This document shows positions 1-8,967 of a stretch of 64,000 nucleotides of DNA, piece by piece. Origin of the DNA: Candidatus Bipolaricaulota bacterium (lineage in GTDB: Bacteria > Bipolaricaulota > Bipolaricaulia > UBA7950 > UBA9294); contig JANQGM010000020.1 in assembly GCA_028277345.1 (NCBI GenBank), forward strand, positions 62,001-126,000, written 5' to 3'. The position numbers were made by a program, and so were the translations under genes. How positions within the stretch are numbered: position 1 is the stretch's first letter; the number at the start of each line of letters is the position of its first letter. The notes under the pieces are model-generated. The model made no database searches. It saw only the letters and a list, made by a program, of their open reading frames with translations, and was not told the origin of the DNA.

Positions 1-161
1 ATCTCATCACCCTCTTGGACCTTCGTTACGCGATTCTCGCCGTTCTTGTCGTTCGCGAAGTACATCTCCGCGTCCGACGCCCAAACCACGAGAACCGAAG
101 CAGCGATGAACAAGACAGTCATGAGTGCGGCTACTGTCCATCTAGCTTTCACGATTCCCAT
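1..161 (-). CDS. N-terminal part of a secreted protein (truncated by window edge), in operon with exosortase locus
   Basis: Minus-strand reading from ATG at 161: MGIVKARWTVAALMTVLFIAASVLVVWASDAEMYFANDKNGENRVTKVQEGDEI...; signal-peptide-like start; overlaps the stop of the upstream gene (149). Not in the ORF track because it runs off the window. Confidence 0.6.
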   Translation of the reverse strand, partial: MGIVKARWTVAALMTVLFIAASVLVVWASDAEMYFANDKNGENRVTKVQEGDE

Positions 162-808
162 CCTTTTCTTGCAACTGCGTGAAACAACGCGCGGCCTCGT
201 CGGCGAGGCGCACGATCATGCACTTCCACAGAACGCAATCCGCGTAGCGTCGCGGCCCACGTCCGTGCCGTAAAGGCGACCCAAAGCACCAACGGTGCCG
301 CCTCCCAAAGCACGCGAACCAGCCACTGAACCACGGTCAGCATTCGCGCCACAAACGGCCCGACGTCCGTCAAACCGATGGCGGCATACGACAACTGAAC
401 CGAAATCACCAAATAACTCACATGAATGAAAAACAGCAGGACCACGCTCAGGCCCAACCGCGTGATTCGTTTGATCCATCCCAACCCCGGCGTCGCTGCG
501 AATAAGGCCACCAGAGGAATCAGCGCGAAATAGGTATAGCGATCGAACCACGTGAACGGCTTGATAGCGCCCTCTCCGATGATTCGATACACCCACAGTT
601 CGCCACTCTGGGCGTCAAGCACCGACACATCGGGCGATTCCACGATATGAAAGCCCACGCGCGCCACGACCGTCACCAGCTTCGTATACGTCGGCACAAT
701 CAGCGGCCATGCCAACGCAAGCACGATGAGCACAACGACGAAGATGCCGAGGAATCGAAGCAACAACGAAATCAGTGGACTCAGAGCCCTAGCTCGTTCG
801 CGGCGCAT
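149..808 (-). CDS. Multi-pass membrane protein adjacent to exosortase (possible exosortase H-associated membrane protein)
   Basis: ORF 149..850 with a likely start at M (808); several hydrophobic segments; overlaps the end of the exosortase-like gene. Confidence 0.55.
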   Translation of the reverse strand: MRRERARALSPLISLLLRFLGIFVVVLIVLALAWPLIVPTYTKLVTVVARVGFHIVESPDVSVLDAQSGELWVYRIIGEGAIKPFTWFDRYTYFALIPLVALFAATPGLGWIKRITRLGLSVVLLFFIHVSYLVISVQLSYAAIGLTDVGPFVARMLTVVQWLVRVLWEAAPLVLWVAFTARTWAATLRGLRSVEVHDRAPRRRGRALFHAVARKGWES

Positions 809-1295
809 GCGCCCACCTCCCCGCCCACAGCAGCCACAAGACCACGGCAATCACAATGAGCAGCGACTGCCAGATCAGCTGGTGGGCCGAATCGATGAAA
901 CCCGGCCAATGCACGCCAATGAAGAACAGGCTGACCAACCGGATGATGTTGACGATGAAGATGCCGCCAATGCCGATGGCCGCCCCAATCAGCTTGGCCG
1001 TCCATCGCGCCGGAAACGCCATCACCGCAATCAGGAACAATCCCGTTGTGAACAAGCCTGTACAGGCCGTGACCACTGAGATTCCGAAGATGCTCGACTG
1101 CACCGTCGTGCCCTGCACCACCGTGTCCTGGCCGAACAGGTTGAGAAGGACCGACGAGATGTGCGCCAGCGCACCACGAATCGCGATCATGACCGGCTCG
1201 CTGTTTGCCGCCAACAGCAAAACAGCCAGCACGCCAACCGCGCTCGCGGCAGCGGGAATCCAGGGTTGTAGAACGAACCTTCGGCGAGACGACAT
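789..1295 (-). CDS. xrtH: Exosortase/archaeosortase family protein (exosortase H-like)
   Basis: Multi-pass membrane protein with exosortase catalytic signature: Cys in TACTGL, Arg in NIIRL, His in DSAHQ; next to an IPTL-CTERM-type protein. Confidence 0.8.
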   Translation of the reverse strand: MSSRRRFVLQPWIPAAASAVGVLAVLLLAANSEPVMIAIRGALAHISSVLLNLFGQDTVVQGTTVQSSIFGISVVTACTGLFTTGLFLIAVMAFPARWTAKLIGAAIGIGGIFIVNIIRLVSLFFIGVHWPGFIDSAHQLIWQSLLIVIAVVLWLLWAGRWAHAPRTS

Positions 1296-1304
1296 CGCGC
1301 CTCC

Positions 1305-2336
1305 CTAGGCCCGCGCCATTTTGCGGCGTCGAATCCAATGCCACGCGTACGACAGGGCAAACAGACAGCTAGCCACAATCATGCCCCACTCAGACAGCGT
1401 TGGTGCATCGATGGTTCCCGACAGCGGCAAGGGTCCGACCGGTTCGTCAATGGTGAGACACGTCGGATCGTCCTCATCGCCCGTTGTCGGGTCGTCGGTT
1501 GGCGTGGATGAATCATTGGTTCCATTGTTGTCGGAATCCCAATGGACGTAGCCCTGGTTGCAAACCTGATCGCCCACCTCGAGATCGTCATCCATCTCGA
1601 CGCGGTAGGTGATCGTGACCGATCCGCCCGAGGGAATGCTGCCATCCCAGACAATGGTGTCGCCGTCGAGCGCGGCAGTTCCCGAGGTTTCCGTGATCTG
1701 TCCCGTTGGGCTAACGCCGGCAGGAAGCAGATCCGTGAACTCGTGCCCCGGATTGTCTTCCAAATCCGAGCATCCGTAGTTCCAGATCGTCACTTCATAT
1801 CGAATCGTATCGCCGGGCTCCACGGTGCCGCCGTCGGTATCGACCGCCAGCTTCTCGACCTCAACGTACGGCGCATTCGGTCGAATCAGCAGGTCGGTTT
1901 CGATGGTCAGGCAGTTGTTGCTCTCATTGAGTTCGAGCACATCCGACCCCGTATCCACACAGACCAGCACATCGTGCTCGCCCGATGGCGCGGAGTCCGT
2001 GTCCCACTCGAACGTGAGCACCGTGAACTCGCATCCCGGCAAGCCGTCGACGGTTTGGGTTCCGATGAGGTGAGCCATGTCATCGTAGTACACGCTCACA
2101 TCGAAGGTCCCAGCATCGCCGCAGCTCAAGTTATCAACAGTCACCGTGATCGTGATGATGTCGCCTTGGCACACATCACCCGTCGTCCTTTGAATCGAGA
2201 TCCCGCCGTCAGCGAGGCCCTCGGTTCCATCCGCTGGTAGCCACAGGTCAGGCAGCTTAGTGCAGTCTTCCTCAGCCAGCACCACCCACGGAAGAAGCGC
2301 GATGGCCAGCGCAATCGACAGAATCTTCCCCATCAT
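1305..2336 (-). CDS. Secreted CARDB/DUF11-type surface protein with IPTL-CTERM-like sorting signal
   Basis: Signal peptide MMGKILSIALAIALLPWVVLA; CARDB-like and DUF11-like repeats; C-terminus APTLSEWGMIVASCLFALSYAWHWIRRRKMARA (IPTLxxWG motif, TM, Arg/Lys cluster). Confidence 0.82.
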   Translation of the reverse strand: MMGKILSIALAIALLPWVVLAEEDCTKLPDLWLPADGTEGLADGGISIQRTTGDVCQGDIITITVTVDNLSCGDAGTFDVSVYYDDMAHLIGTQTVDGLPGCEFTVLTFEWDTDSAPSGEHDVLVCVDTGSDVLELNESNNCLTIETDLLIRPNAPYVEVEKLAVDTDGGTVEPGDTIRYEVTIWNYGCSDLEDNPGHEFTDLLPAGVSPTGQITETSGTAALDGDTIVWDGSIPSGGSVTITYRVEMDDDLEVGDQVCNQGYVHWDSDNNGTNDSSTPTDDPTTGDEDDPTCLTIDEPVGPLPLSGTIDAPTLSEWGMIVASCLFALSYAWHWIRRRKMARA

Positions 2337-2661
2337 GCTCAAACCTCGGAGTCGATCGATCAATCGCACCACTTCCTTCCCCCAGCTTGGACATTCCAAG
2401 CCAAGTGCAATACCTCTGCGAGGCATTACCAAACATTGTTATGGGGATCACGTTCGAAGGCCGGGGAAAGGGGTGATTTGGGATGTACTATAGATCACAT
2501 TCGGGTGTGCACTCGGTGCCGTGCGAGTGTGACGAATGTCACGTTTATCGGCCTATAGAAAGCCGGCCCTTTCAACTTGCGGTCAGACTGGAGCGGCAAT
2601 CTATTAACACAAGTGCAAATGCACTTGTTCGTCGCCTATGGAATGAGCGATACTCAAACCC

Positions 2662-3195
2662 ATGAGCAAGGCATTCTTGTTTGTGGACGAAGCTAACCTC
2701 TATATAGCGGCCAGGAATAAGGGCTGGAAGATTGATTGGGTGCGCTTTCTCTCTCACGTCAATACACAGTTTGACATTGCGGAAGCGTTCCTTTACGAAG
2801 GAGAACCTACAGAGTCCAGCATTCGAATCGGACGGCCCACAGCCACGGATATTGAAATCGCTGGAGAGAAGAAGCGAAAAACCAAGTACTTCGAGAAGCT
2901 TCGTAACGCTGGGTATACCGTCAGACATAAACCAGTCTCAACAATCAACGGGCGCAATAAATGCAATTTCGATGTTGAGATAGCGGTTGATTCAATTGAT
3001 CGACTGAATGACTACGATACATGTGTGTTGGCGAGCGGGGATGGCGACTTCATACGCTTAGTCAAGTATCTGCGAGGGAAGGGCAAAGAGATACACATTA
3101 TTGGACCAAAGAAATCCAGCAAGGAACTCAAAAAAGAAGCTCGCGGGAACTTCAAATCAATCCGAGGGATGAGATCCCATATAAAGAAAAGCTAG
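2662..3195 (+). CDS. NYN domain (LabA/DUF88, PIN-like) protein
   Basis: FLFVDEANLYIAAR start, KCNFDVEIAVDSI and CVLASGDGDFIRLVKYLRGKGKEIHIIG motifs typical of NYN domains. Confidence 0.8.
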   Translation: MSKAFLFVDEANLYIAARNKGWKIDWVRFLSHVNTQFDIAEAFLYEGEPTESSIRIGRPTATDIEIAGEKKRKTKYFEKLRNAGYTVRHKPVSTINGRNKCNFDVEIAVDSIDRLNDYDTCVLASGDGDFIRLVKYLRGKGKEIHIIGPKKSSKELKKEARGNFKSIRGMRSHIKKS

Positions 3196-3298
3196 GCCCA
3201 GCTCAAGGCCGGGCCCAATCACCCTGCACTTCGGACTTACGGGCTTCATTTGTGCCTCATACTATAGACCAATCTATAGAAATGTCAAGGGGTTTACA

Positions 3299-3453
3299 TC
3301 ACCTGCCAGCACCACCGCTGACCTTCTTTGGCTTGTCCCAGTACGGACTCTTGCACTTCGGGCATACCCTGGGTGTCTCTACCTTGTTCCGAGGCACCCA
3401 CTCATGCCCACATCGTTCAAGTCTTTGAGGTTAGATCTTTCTTTGGGGGGCAT
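3299..3453 (-). pseudogene. Possible frameshifted small zinc-ribbon protein gene
   Basis: Minus frame reads MPPKERSNLKDL then, one frame over, RCGHEWVPRNKVETPRVCPKCKSPYWDKPKKVSGGAGR*, with CxxH...CPKC zinc-ribbon spacing. Confidence 0.45.
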
Positions 3454-3717
3454 CTTTGGAATCAGATCTTCATTCTTGAATTGGCTATCGGTGCCCATTG
3501 AAGATCACTTGTGCAGAATGTTGCGGTATCCTCCAGATGCTGCTCTTTGCGTCCTCCGCGATCTCCGCGGTAAGGCTTTTCACGTTGCTCCGTTGTCTGC
3601 TGGAACGGAGACGCTCGTCCGGGCGATTTCCACGCATCTCTCCGATACTCGCGGAGACCTACCTCTAAATCCGGGTACACCTTAGAGATGGCCACTTCTC
3701 GTTCCGCGGAGGGACTT

Positions 3718-5058
3718 ATGAAGACGATGATCGGCGTTCTCTGCCTGGCACTGGTCCTCACATCCGTTTCGACCTTGGCCCAAAGTCAAGACGATGTTCG
3801 CGATCTCTTCGTTCGCACTGTGGATGGAGAGGAACAGCCGTGGCTGCCCCTCATCTTTGAGCGGGCGGATCTGACCTACAACAACGTGCTCGATCTCAAG
3901 TCGCACATGTTGGAATTCGCTATCGACGCGAGCTTTACCGACGACAAGGAACTTCAAGCGCATCGATTACTAGTGGTTGAAGAGATCGATGCCAATGAAC
4001 TCAAAATCGACACGCTTGATCTCATCGTTGATTTCATCTGGGCCACCATCCGTCTTGAATCCAACTTCACGGACGACGGCGAGTTAGCCACCCATCAAGC
4101 CGACGTTATTGCGGAAGTCGATACCAACGAGGATAAACTGGACATCGTCGATAGCGTCGTCGACGACATTTGGGCCACCATCAGTTTGGAGTCCAACTTC
4201 ACAGACGATGCCGAGTTGGCGTTCCATGAAGCCGCCGTCATCGCACAAATCGATGCCAATGAAGCCAAGATTGATACCGTTGATGGCATCGTCGATGACA
4301 TCTGGGCCACCATCAGCTTGGAATCCAACTTCACGGATGACACAGAGTTGGCGGTTCACGAAGCCGCCGTCATTGCCCAAGTTGACGCCAATGAAGCCAA
4401 GATTGATACCGTTGATAGTATCGTCGATGACATCTGGGCCACCATCAGCCTGGAGTCCAACTTCACCGACGATGCCGAGTTGGCGATTCACGAAGCCGCC
4501 GTCATCGCACAAATCGATGCCAATGAAGCCAAGATCGATATCGTCGATGGCGTGGTTGATACCATCTTGACAACCATCAGTCTGGAGTCCAATTTCACGG
4601 ATGACACGGAGCTGAGTATCCACGAAGCGGCCGTGATCGCCCAAATCGATGCCAACGAAACAAAGATTGACACCGTCGATGGGATCGTTGACAATATCTG
4701 GAGCACGGTCAATCTCGAGACCAATTTCACCAGCGATCTTGAGCTGTCTTCTCACGAAAGCGCCGTGATTGCCCAGATTGATGCCAACGAAACCAAGTTG
4801 GACACCATCGATACGGTCGTGGACAGCATTCTGACCGCGGTGGACGCCGAGATTACAGCCATTGAAGCCCGCTTGGATGATGGAACCCGGTTCACCAACG
4901 ACACCGAGCGTACAGCCACGGAAACCAATCTCACAGCAGAGATCGATGCCAATGAGACGAAACTCGACACCCTCCTTGCCGCCGTCGCCACGATCGAAGG
5001 CAAGATCGATGCACTGCAGATTGATATCGATGCCATCAAGACACACCTCGGCATCTAA
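3718..5058 (+). CDS. Secreted repeat protein (about 44-aa tandem repeats, coiled-coil-like)
   Basis: SD GGAGGG before ATG 3718; signal peptide MKTMIGVLCLALVLTSVSTLAQ; tandem units ...SLESNFTDDxELxxHEAAVIAQIDANEAKIDTVDGIVDDIWATI... Confidence 0.75.
   Translation: MKTMIGVLCLALVLTSVSTLAQSQDDVRDLFVRTVDGEEQPWLPLIFERADLTYNNVLDLKSHMLEFAIDASFTDDKELQAHRLLVVEEIDANELKIDTLDLIVDFIWATIRLESNFTDDGELATHQADVIAEVDTNEDKLDIVDSVVDDIWATISLESNFTDDAELAFHEAAVIAQIDANEAKIDTVDGIVDDIWATISLESNFTDDTELAVHEAAVIAQVDANEAKIDTVDSIVDDIWATISLESNFTDDAELAIHEAAVIAQIDANEAKIDIVDGVVDTILTTISLESNFTDDTELSIHEAAVIAQIDANETKIDTVDGIVDNIWSTVNLETNFTSDLELSSHESAVIAQIDANETKLDTIDTVVDSILTAVDAEITAIEARLDDGTRFTNDTERTATETNLTAEIDANETKLDTLLAAVATIEGKIDALQIDIDAIKTHLGI
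4062..4890 (+). repeat. In-frame 132-bp tandem repeats inside the secreted repeat protein gene
   Basis: The CAACTTCAC motif starts at 4062, 4194 and 4326 (132 bp period), with more diverged copies downstream. Confidence 0.85.
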
Positions 5059-5148
5059 GTTAAGGACTAAGTTTACGCGTTCGCCTTGATCGCTGATCGT
5101 GGTCAGGGTTCGACTTGACGCACGCCCCATGAGCGTTGCTGAAGCTGT

Positions 5149-6384
5149 CTACGCGAGCTTGTTTTGTTCGATGTTCACGAGCGGACGCACGAAGAATCCG
5201 ATGATGGCAATCAGGATGCAAATGATTCCGGTGACCTGGTACCAAAAGGCGACACCCAGCCATTCGCTCACAGGACCCGCAAGCGCCAATCCGATCGGCG
5301 TGGACAACGCGGACAAGCTCCCGAAGGTCGCGAAGAACCGCCCCTGCATTTCCGGAGGAACCGTTGACTGGATGATCGCTGAAAACGGGGAATTGGCGAT
5401 CGAGCGCATCACGCCTGACAGCAGCTGTCCTCCCAGCACGAGCCAGAAGGCGTTCACCGGTGCGATTCCAATCAGGAACATTCCCGCGCCCATTCCCACG
5501 ATGCCGATCAGGATCGTCACGATCTTTCGGCGGAATCCTCCCCACACGCTGAGCAGAAGACCTCCCGCAATAATGCCCGCACCCATGATGGCTTGGAGCC
5601 ATCCAAGTTCCGTGGCCCCCTTCCCAAAATGCTCGAAAACAAGCAGCGGCATCAACGTCCGTGCCGGCATCACGAAGATTCTCATGATGAGCAAGGTACA
5701 CAGGAGCGCCAGCAGGCCTTTCCATCTAAGAATGTAGGAAAAACCGGCTCTGGTGCCAGACCAAACCGAACGGATGGTCACCGGATCTTTCGACGTCTTC
5801 TCCGGCTGCGGAATCGTCAGAAGGCATAGAGGCAAGATCGCGAGCAGCGCCGTTCCGACATCGATCAACATGACGCCGTGCAACGGAAGCAACGCCAGTG
5901 CCAACGCACCCAACGGAGGCCCCATGATGTCATTCACGCCCCGCATACTCATGTTCAAGCCACTGATCCGCGTCAGGTGCTGTTTCGGCACCATCAGCGT
6001 CGTCGACGCAAGCATGGCAGGCGAATGAAAGAGGCCGCCCAGTGCTCGACCGATCATAATCAGATAGACATGCCAAATCTCCAGGGCATCCGTCCAAAAG
6101 AGGTAGGCCAGCCAAAGCGAAAGCAGAGCAATGAAGCCGTCTGAGATCAGGATCACGAGCCGCCGATTCCATCGATCAACCAGAGATCCGACAAACGGAC
6201 TAAGCAGGATCGCCGGGACAAGAACAACCATGGATGCCGTTGTAAGAACGATGGCGGAGCCCGTCGTTTCCGTCAGCCACCAGATCAGGGCAAACGAACC
6301 AATCGTGCTTCCAAGCAAGGAAAGCCGCTGCCCCGTCCATATCGTGAAAAAACGGATCGTCCAATGCCTTGAAGCTTCCCCCAT
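5149..6384 (-). CDS. MFS transporter (MFS_3/EntS or macrolide-efflux like)
   Basis: 12-TM-like 411 aa; N-terminal FFTIWTGQRLSLLGSTIGSFALIWWLTETTGSA; SLVDRWNRR loop. Confidence 0.85.
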   Translation of the reverse strand: MGEASRHWTIRFFTIWTGQRLSLLGSTIGSFALIWWLTETTGSAIVLTTASMVVLVPAILLSPFVGSLVDRWNRRLVILISDGFIALLSLWLAYLFWTDALEIWHVYLIMIGRALGGLFHSPAMLASTTLMVPKQHLTRISGLNMSMRGVNDIMGPPLGALALALLPLHGVMLIDVGTALLAILPLCLLTIPQPEKTSKDPVTIRSVWSGTRAGFSYILRWKGLLALLCTLLIMRIFVMPARTLMPLLVFEHFGKGATELGWLQAIMGAGIIAGGLLLSVWGGFRRKIVTILIGIVGMGAGMFLIGIAPVNAFWLVLGGQLLSGVMRSIANSPFSAIIQSTVPPEMQGRFFATFGSLSALSTPIGLALAGPVSEWLGVAFWYQVTGIICILIAIIGFFVRPLVNIEQNKLA

Positions 6385-6459
6385 CTTGTCCCCCCCGGTC
6401 TCATTGTCCTAATTGTTACCGATTCTCTCTGGGTCCCTGCTCGCGCTTGCCGTTGGCCT

Positions 6460-7314
6460 TCAGTTCATGACCAACTCACCCAGCTTTTCGGTCCGCGTGC
6501 GCGTCAGCGCGCAGATGTCGTAGCCCGCATCGACCAAATCGGCGATCATGCGTGCGCCCACGTAGTAACTGACACCATTTGAGTAAAAGCGCTCCAGCAT
6601 CGCTCGATCCGCCGGGCAATCCCAGTGTGCGAGAACGTCCGCCTGCATCTCAGTTTCCTTGGCAACGGCTTCGGCGGGGTCCCCCAGAGCGGGCGAGCAT
6701 TCGGCGATGCGGTGGGGGGTCAGCGGCTGACCCAGCAGCACAAGCGGGAACACTGTGGCCAGTCCTTCGGAGAGCGTGAATTCGCCCACTGTCAGTTGAT
6801 TTACAGTGTAGGACGAGTCGTCGATGTCACGATAAAAGCGCTGAACGCGGTAGAGATGGTTGTACTCGTGCGCCACTAAACCTTCGAGGGATTCAAGGCA
6901 CTTCGCTCGCTCCAGTCCCAAGTACAGATACGGCTCCTTGGCAGGCAGGGCCATTCCGTTGGCATGCCCAAAGCCGACAAGAAGGTAGACGGGAAACGGC
7001 TGATCCGACGGAAGAAGCGTCATGGCGTGGCGGATGGCATCCCTCACTTTTTGGACCCCATCCGCATCAACAAAGGCACGGGCGTTCGCCAACGCGGCCG
7101 CCCAATCCATGGCTTCGACATACGGCCTGAGGCCGTCAACGTCATGTTGATAGACAACATCGAGCATCGGCTGGAAGGCACCTCTGTACGTCTCGAAGTA
7201 GCCGCTTTTCCATGTCTCCCACTTCCCACGGCGCTCCGATTCCACGAGACAGGCTTCAAAGTCGTCGACGCCAAGGATGAGAGATGGATCGACCGGCTCA
7301 ATGATATGGATCAT
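6460..7314 (-). CDS. DUF2268-type predicted Zn-dependent protease
   Basis: HEYNH (HExxH) motif in LEGLVAHEYNHLYRVQRF; overall DUF2268-like layout. Confidence 0.7.
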   Translation of the reverse strand: MIHIIEPVDPSLILGVDDFEACLVESERRGKWETWKSGYFETYRGAFQPMLDVVYQHDVDGLRPYVEAMDWAAALANARAFVDADGVQKVRDAIRHAMTLLPSDQPFPVYLLVGFGHANGMALPAKEPYLYLGLERAKCLESLEGLVAHEYNHLYRVQRFYRDIDDSSYTVNQLTVGEFTLSEGLATVFPLVLLGQPLTPHRIAECSPALGDPAEAVAKETEMQADVLAHWDCPADRAMLERFYSNGVSYYVGARMIADLVDAGYDICALTRTRTEKLGELVMN

Positions 7315-7441
7315 GGTTTTCTATTGTATTCTCTGTTTTTTAATTCATCAAGCCCCCTTTGCCGTCTTTTTGGCGATACACTTGTCTCTGCAGCGCTGAA
7401 TGGCTGCAGATTTTTTACATCGAAAAGTGAGGGATAAAGAG

Positions 7442-8125
7442 ATGGCTCATCGAGCCGCTGTCGAGGATATGGAAGCGAATCATCATGTCTGCTGGATGCT
7501 CGACCTGCCCGGATGTTTCAGTTCGGCAAGGACCCAGGATGAGGCTGTCGCGCTCGCTCCGGCTCGGATCGCCGAGTTCGTGCGTTGGATAGGAGAGCAT
7601 GATCCATCAGCATCGCTCCCGGATCCTCCGTTTGACGTCGACCTCGTCGAGACCTTCGATGCCTTCCCTTGCGGTGCCGATCCCGAATACCTGGTGAACG
7701 CGTTCTTTGAGGACGACCGGCGTCCCCTGACTACAGTCGATATCAAGCAAGGGCTACGGACACTGGAGTGGTCGAGACGCGATTTGTGGGCTGTCATCGA
7801 GCCGCTCTCCTCGCATGATCTCGATAGGGTCATCGATGGAGAACGCCGAGGAAGTATCTCGGGAATTCTCGACCACCTGTGTCGCGCCGAGAACTGGTAT
7901 CTCGGCCAACTCGGCCTCGAAACGAACTGGGCGCGCCTTCCCGATGACCTTCACGACAAGCTTGCACAGCTACGAGCGCATACTCGAAGGCAACTCGCAC
8001 GGCTGGCGAACGATTTTCGAATCACCGAAAGCTGCGAGGAGACGTGGTCAGCGCGCAAGATTCTGAGACGCACGCTTTGGCATGAACTTGCCCACACCGA
8101 GCAGATTCGGAGACTGACAACGTAA
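7442..8125 (+). CDS. HicB-like N-terminus fused to DinB-like domain
   Basis: CWMLDLPGCFSSARTQDEAVALAPARIAEFVRWI resembles HicB; C-terminal half ISGILDHLCRAENWYL...LWHELAHTEQIRRL resembles DinB/DUF664 helical bundle. Confidence 0.6.
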   Translation: MAHRAAVEDMEANHHVCWMLDLPGCFSSARTQDEAVALAPARIAEFVRWIGEHDPSASLPDPPFDVDLVETFDAFPCGADPEYLVNAFFEDDRRPLTTVDIKQGLRTLEWSRRDLWAVIEPLSSHDLDRVIDGERRGSISGILDHLCRAENWYLGQLGLETNWARLPDDLHDKLAQLRAHTRRQLARLANDFRITESCEETWSARKILRRTLWHELAHTEQIRRLTT

Positions 8126-8361
8126 GCCAATCCTTCAAGAGAGAACGTGTATGGAGATTCAATGAATTGCATTCGCTTGCTGAATGCAGTTGGAGTCCTG
8201 TTCTGCATTTGAGAACCTAGATGAAACGACTCAACAACACGTGATCTTGAGACAGGGACCATGACGCAGTAGAGTCTCATCGGCCAGTCAACAAGCTGGC
8301 CAGCAGCCGTCTCATTCGCTCAATCCAGTTGCTTTTTCCCAACAACCTAGAAGGAGGTTCG

Positions 8362-8949
8362 ATGCCCCATCTCAAACGTTACGTCGGTACAAAATGCTAT
8401 CTGGCAATCCCGATTCCCGAGGATGCCGAGAAGTGGAGGTTTTGGGATAACAACCTCGACCTCGTGCTTCCAGCGTCCGGTAGCGGCTATCGCACGCCTG
8501 TAACATCCATCTATACAACCGGCTCCATTCCCCAAGATATTCCCCAACACTTCTTCTCAATCATCGATCGAGAGGCTGATCTAGCCATCGGCTGGTGCAA
8601 GATCGATCGCATTCATCCGCTCAACCGGCGCGGCGACATCTCCATCCTCATCGGAGAGCCCGGATATCGAGGCCGAGGCTACGGGCAGGATGCCCTCCAT
8701 TTGCTGCTTGATGTGGCCTTCAATCTGGCCAACCTCGAAAGTGTCGAACTGCATGTCTTCGCCTTCAATGAGCATGCCATTGAGTGCTACAAACGGGTTG
8801 GCTTCCAGGAGGTGGGGCGACTCCGAAACGCTCGGATCATCGCTGGAGATAAGCATGATGTGGTGATTATGGATATCCTTTCTTCGGAATTCGATTCGTC
8901 AAATTCCAACATCCGCATGGCTGTGGAGAAGAAAGGCAGGCCTACGTAG
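8362..8949 (+). CDS. GNAT family N-acetyltransferase
   Basis: SD AAGGAGG; ISILIGEPGYRGRGYGQDALHLLLDVAFNLANLESVELHVFAFNEHAIECYKRVGFQEVGRLR. Confidence 0.88.
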   Translation: MPHLKRYVGTKCYLAIPIPEDAEKWRFWDNNLDLVLPASGSGYRTPVTSIYTTGSIPQDIPQHFFSIIDREADLAIGWCKIDRIHPLNRRGDISILIGEPGYRGRGYGQDALHLLLDVAFNLANLESVELHVFAFNEHAIECYKRVGFQEVGRLRNARIIAGDKHDVVIMDILSSEFDSSNSNIRMAVEKKGRPT

Positions 8950-8967
8950 CGAAGTGAGGAAAAAGAG

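Noticed and set aside
4062-4890. Regular repeats that could suggest a CRISPR array
   Set aside because: 132-bp coding tandem repeats kept in frame, with no short repeat/unique spacer structure.
4084-5130. 348-aa minus-strand ORF over the repeat gene
   Set aside because: Mirror ORF of the tandem repeats; the plus strand has SD, signal peptide and coherent repeats.
8281-8300. GGCCAG-tcaacaag-CTGGCC hairpin before the GNAT gene
   Set aside because: No T-tract and not positioned as an obvious terminator; too weak to call.
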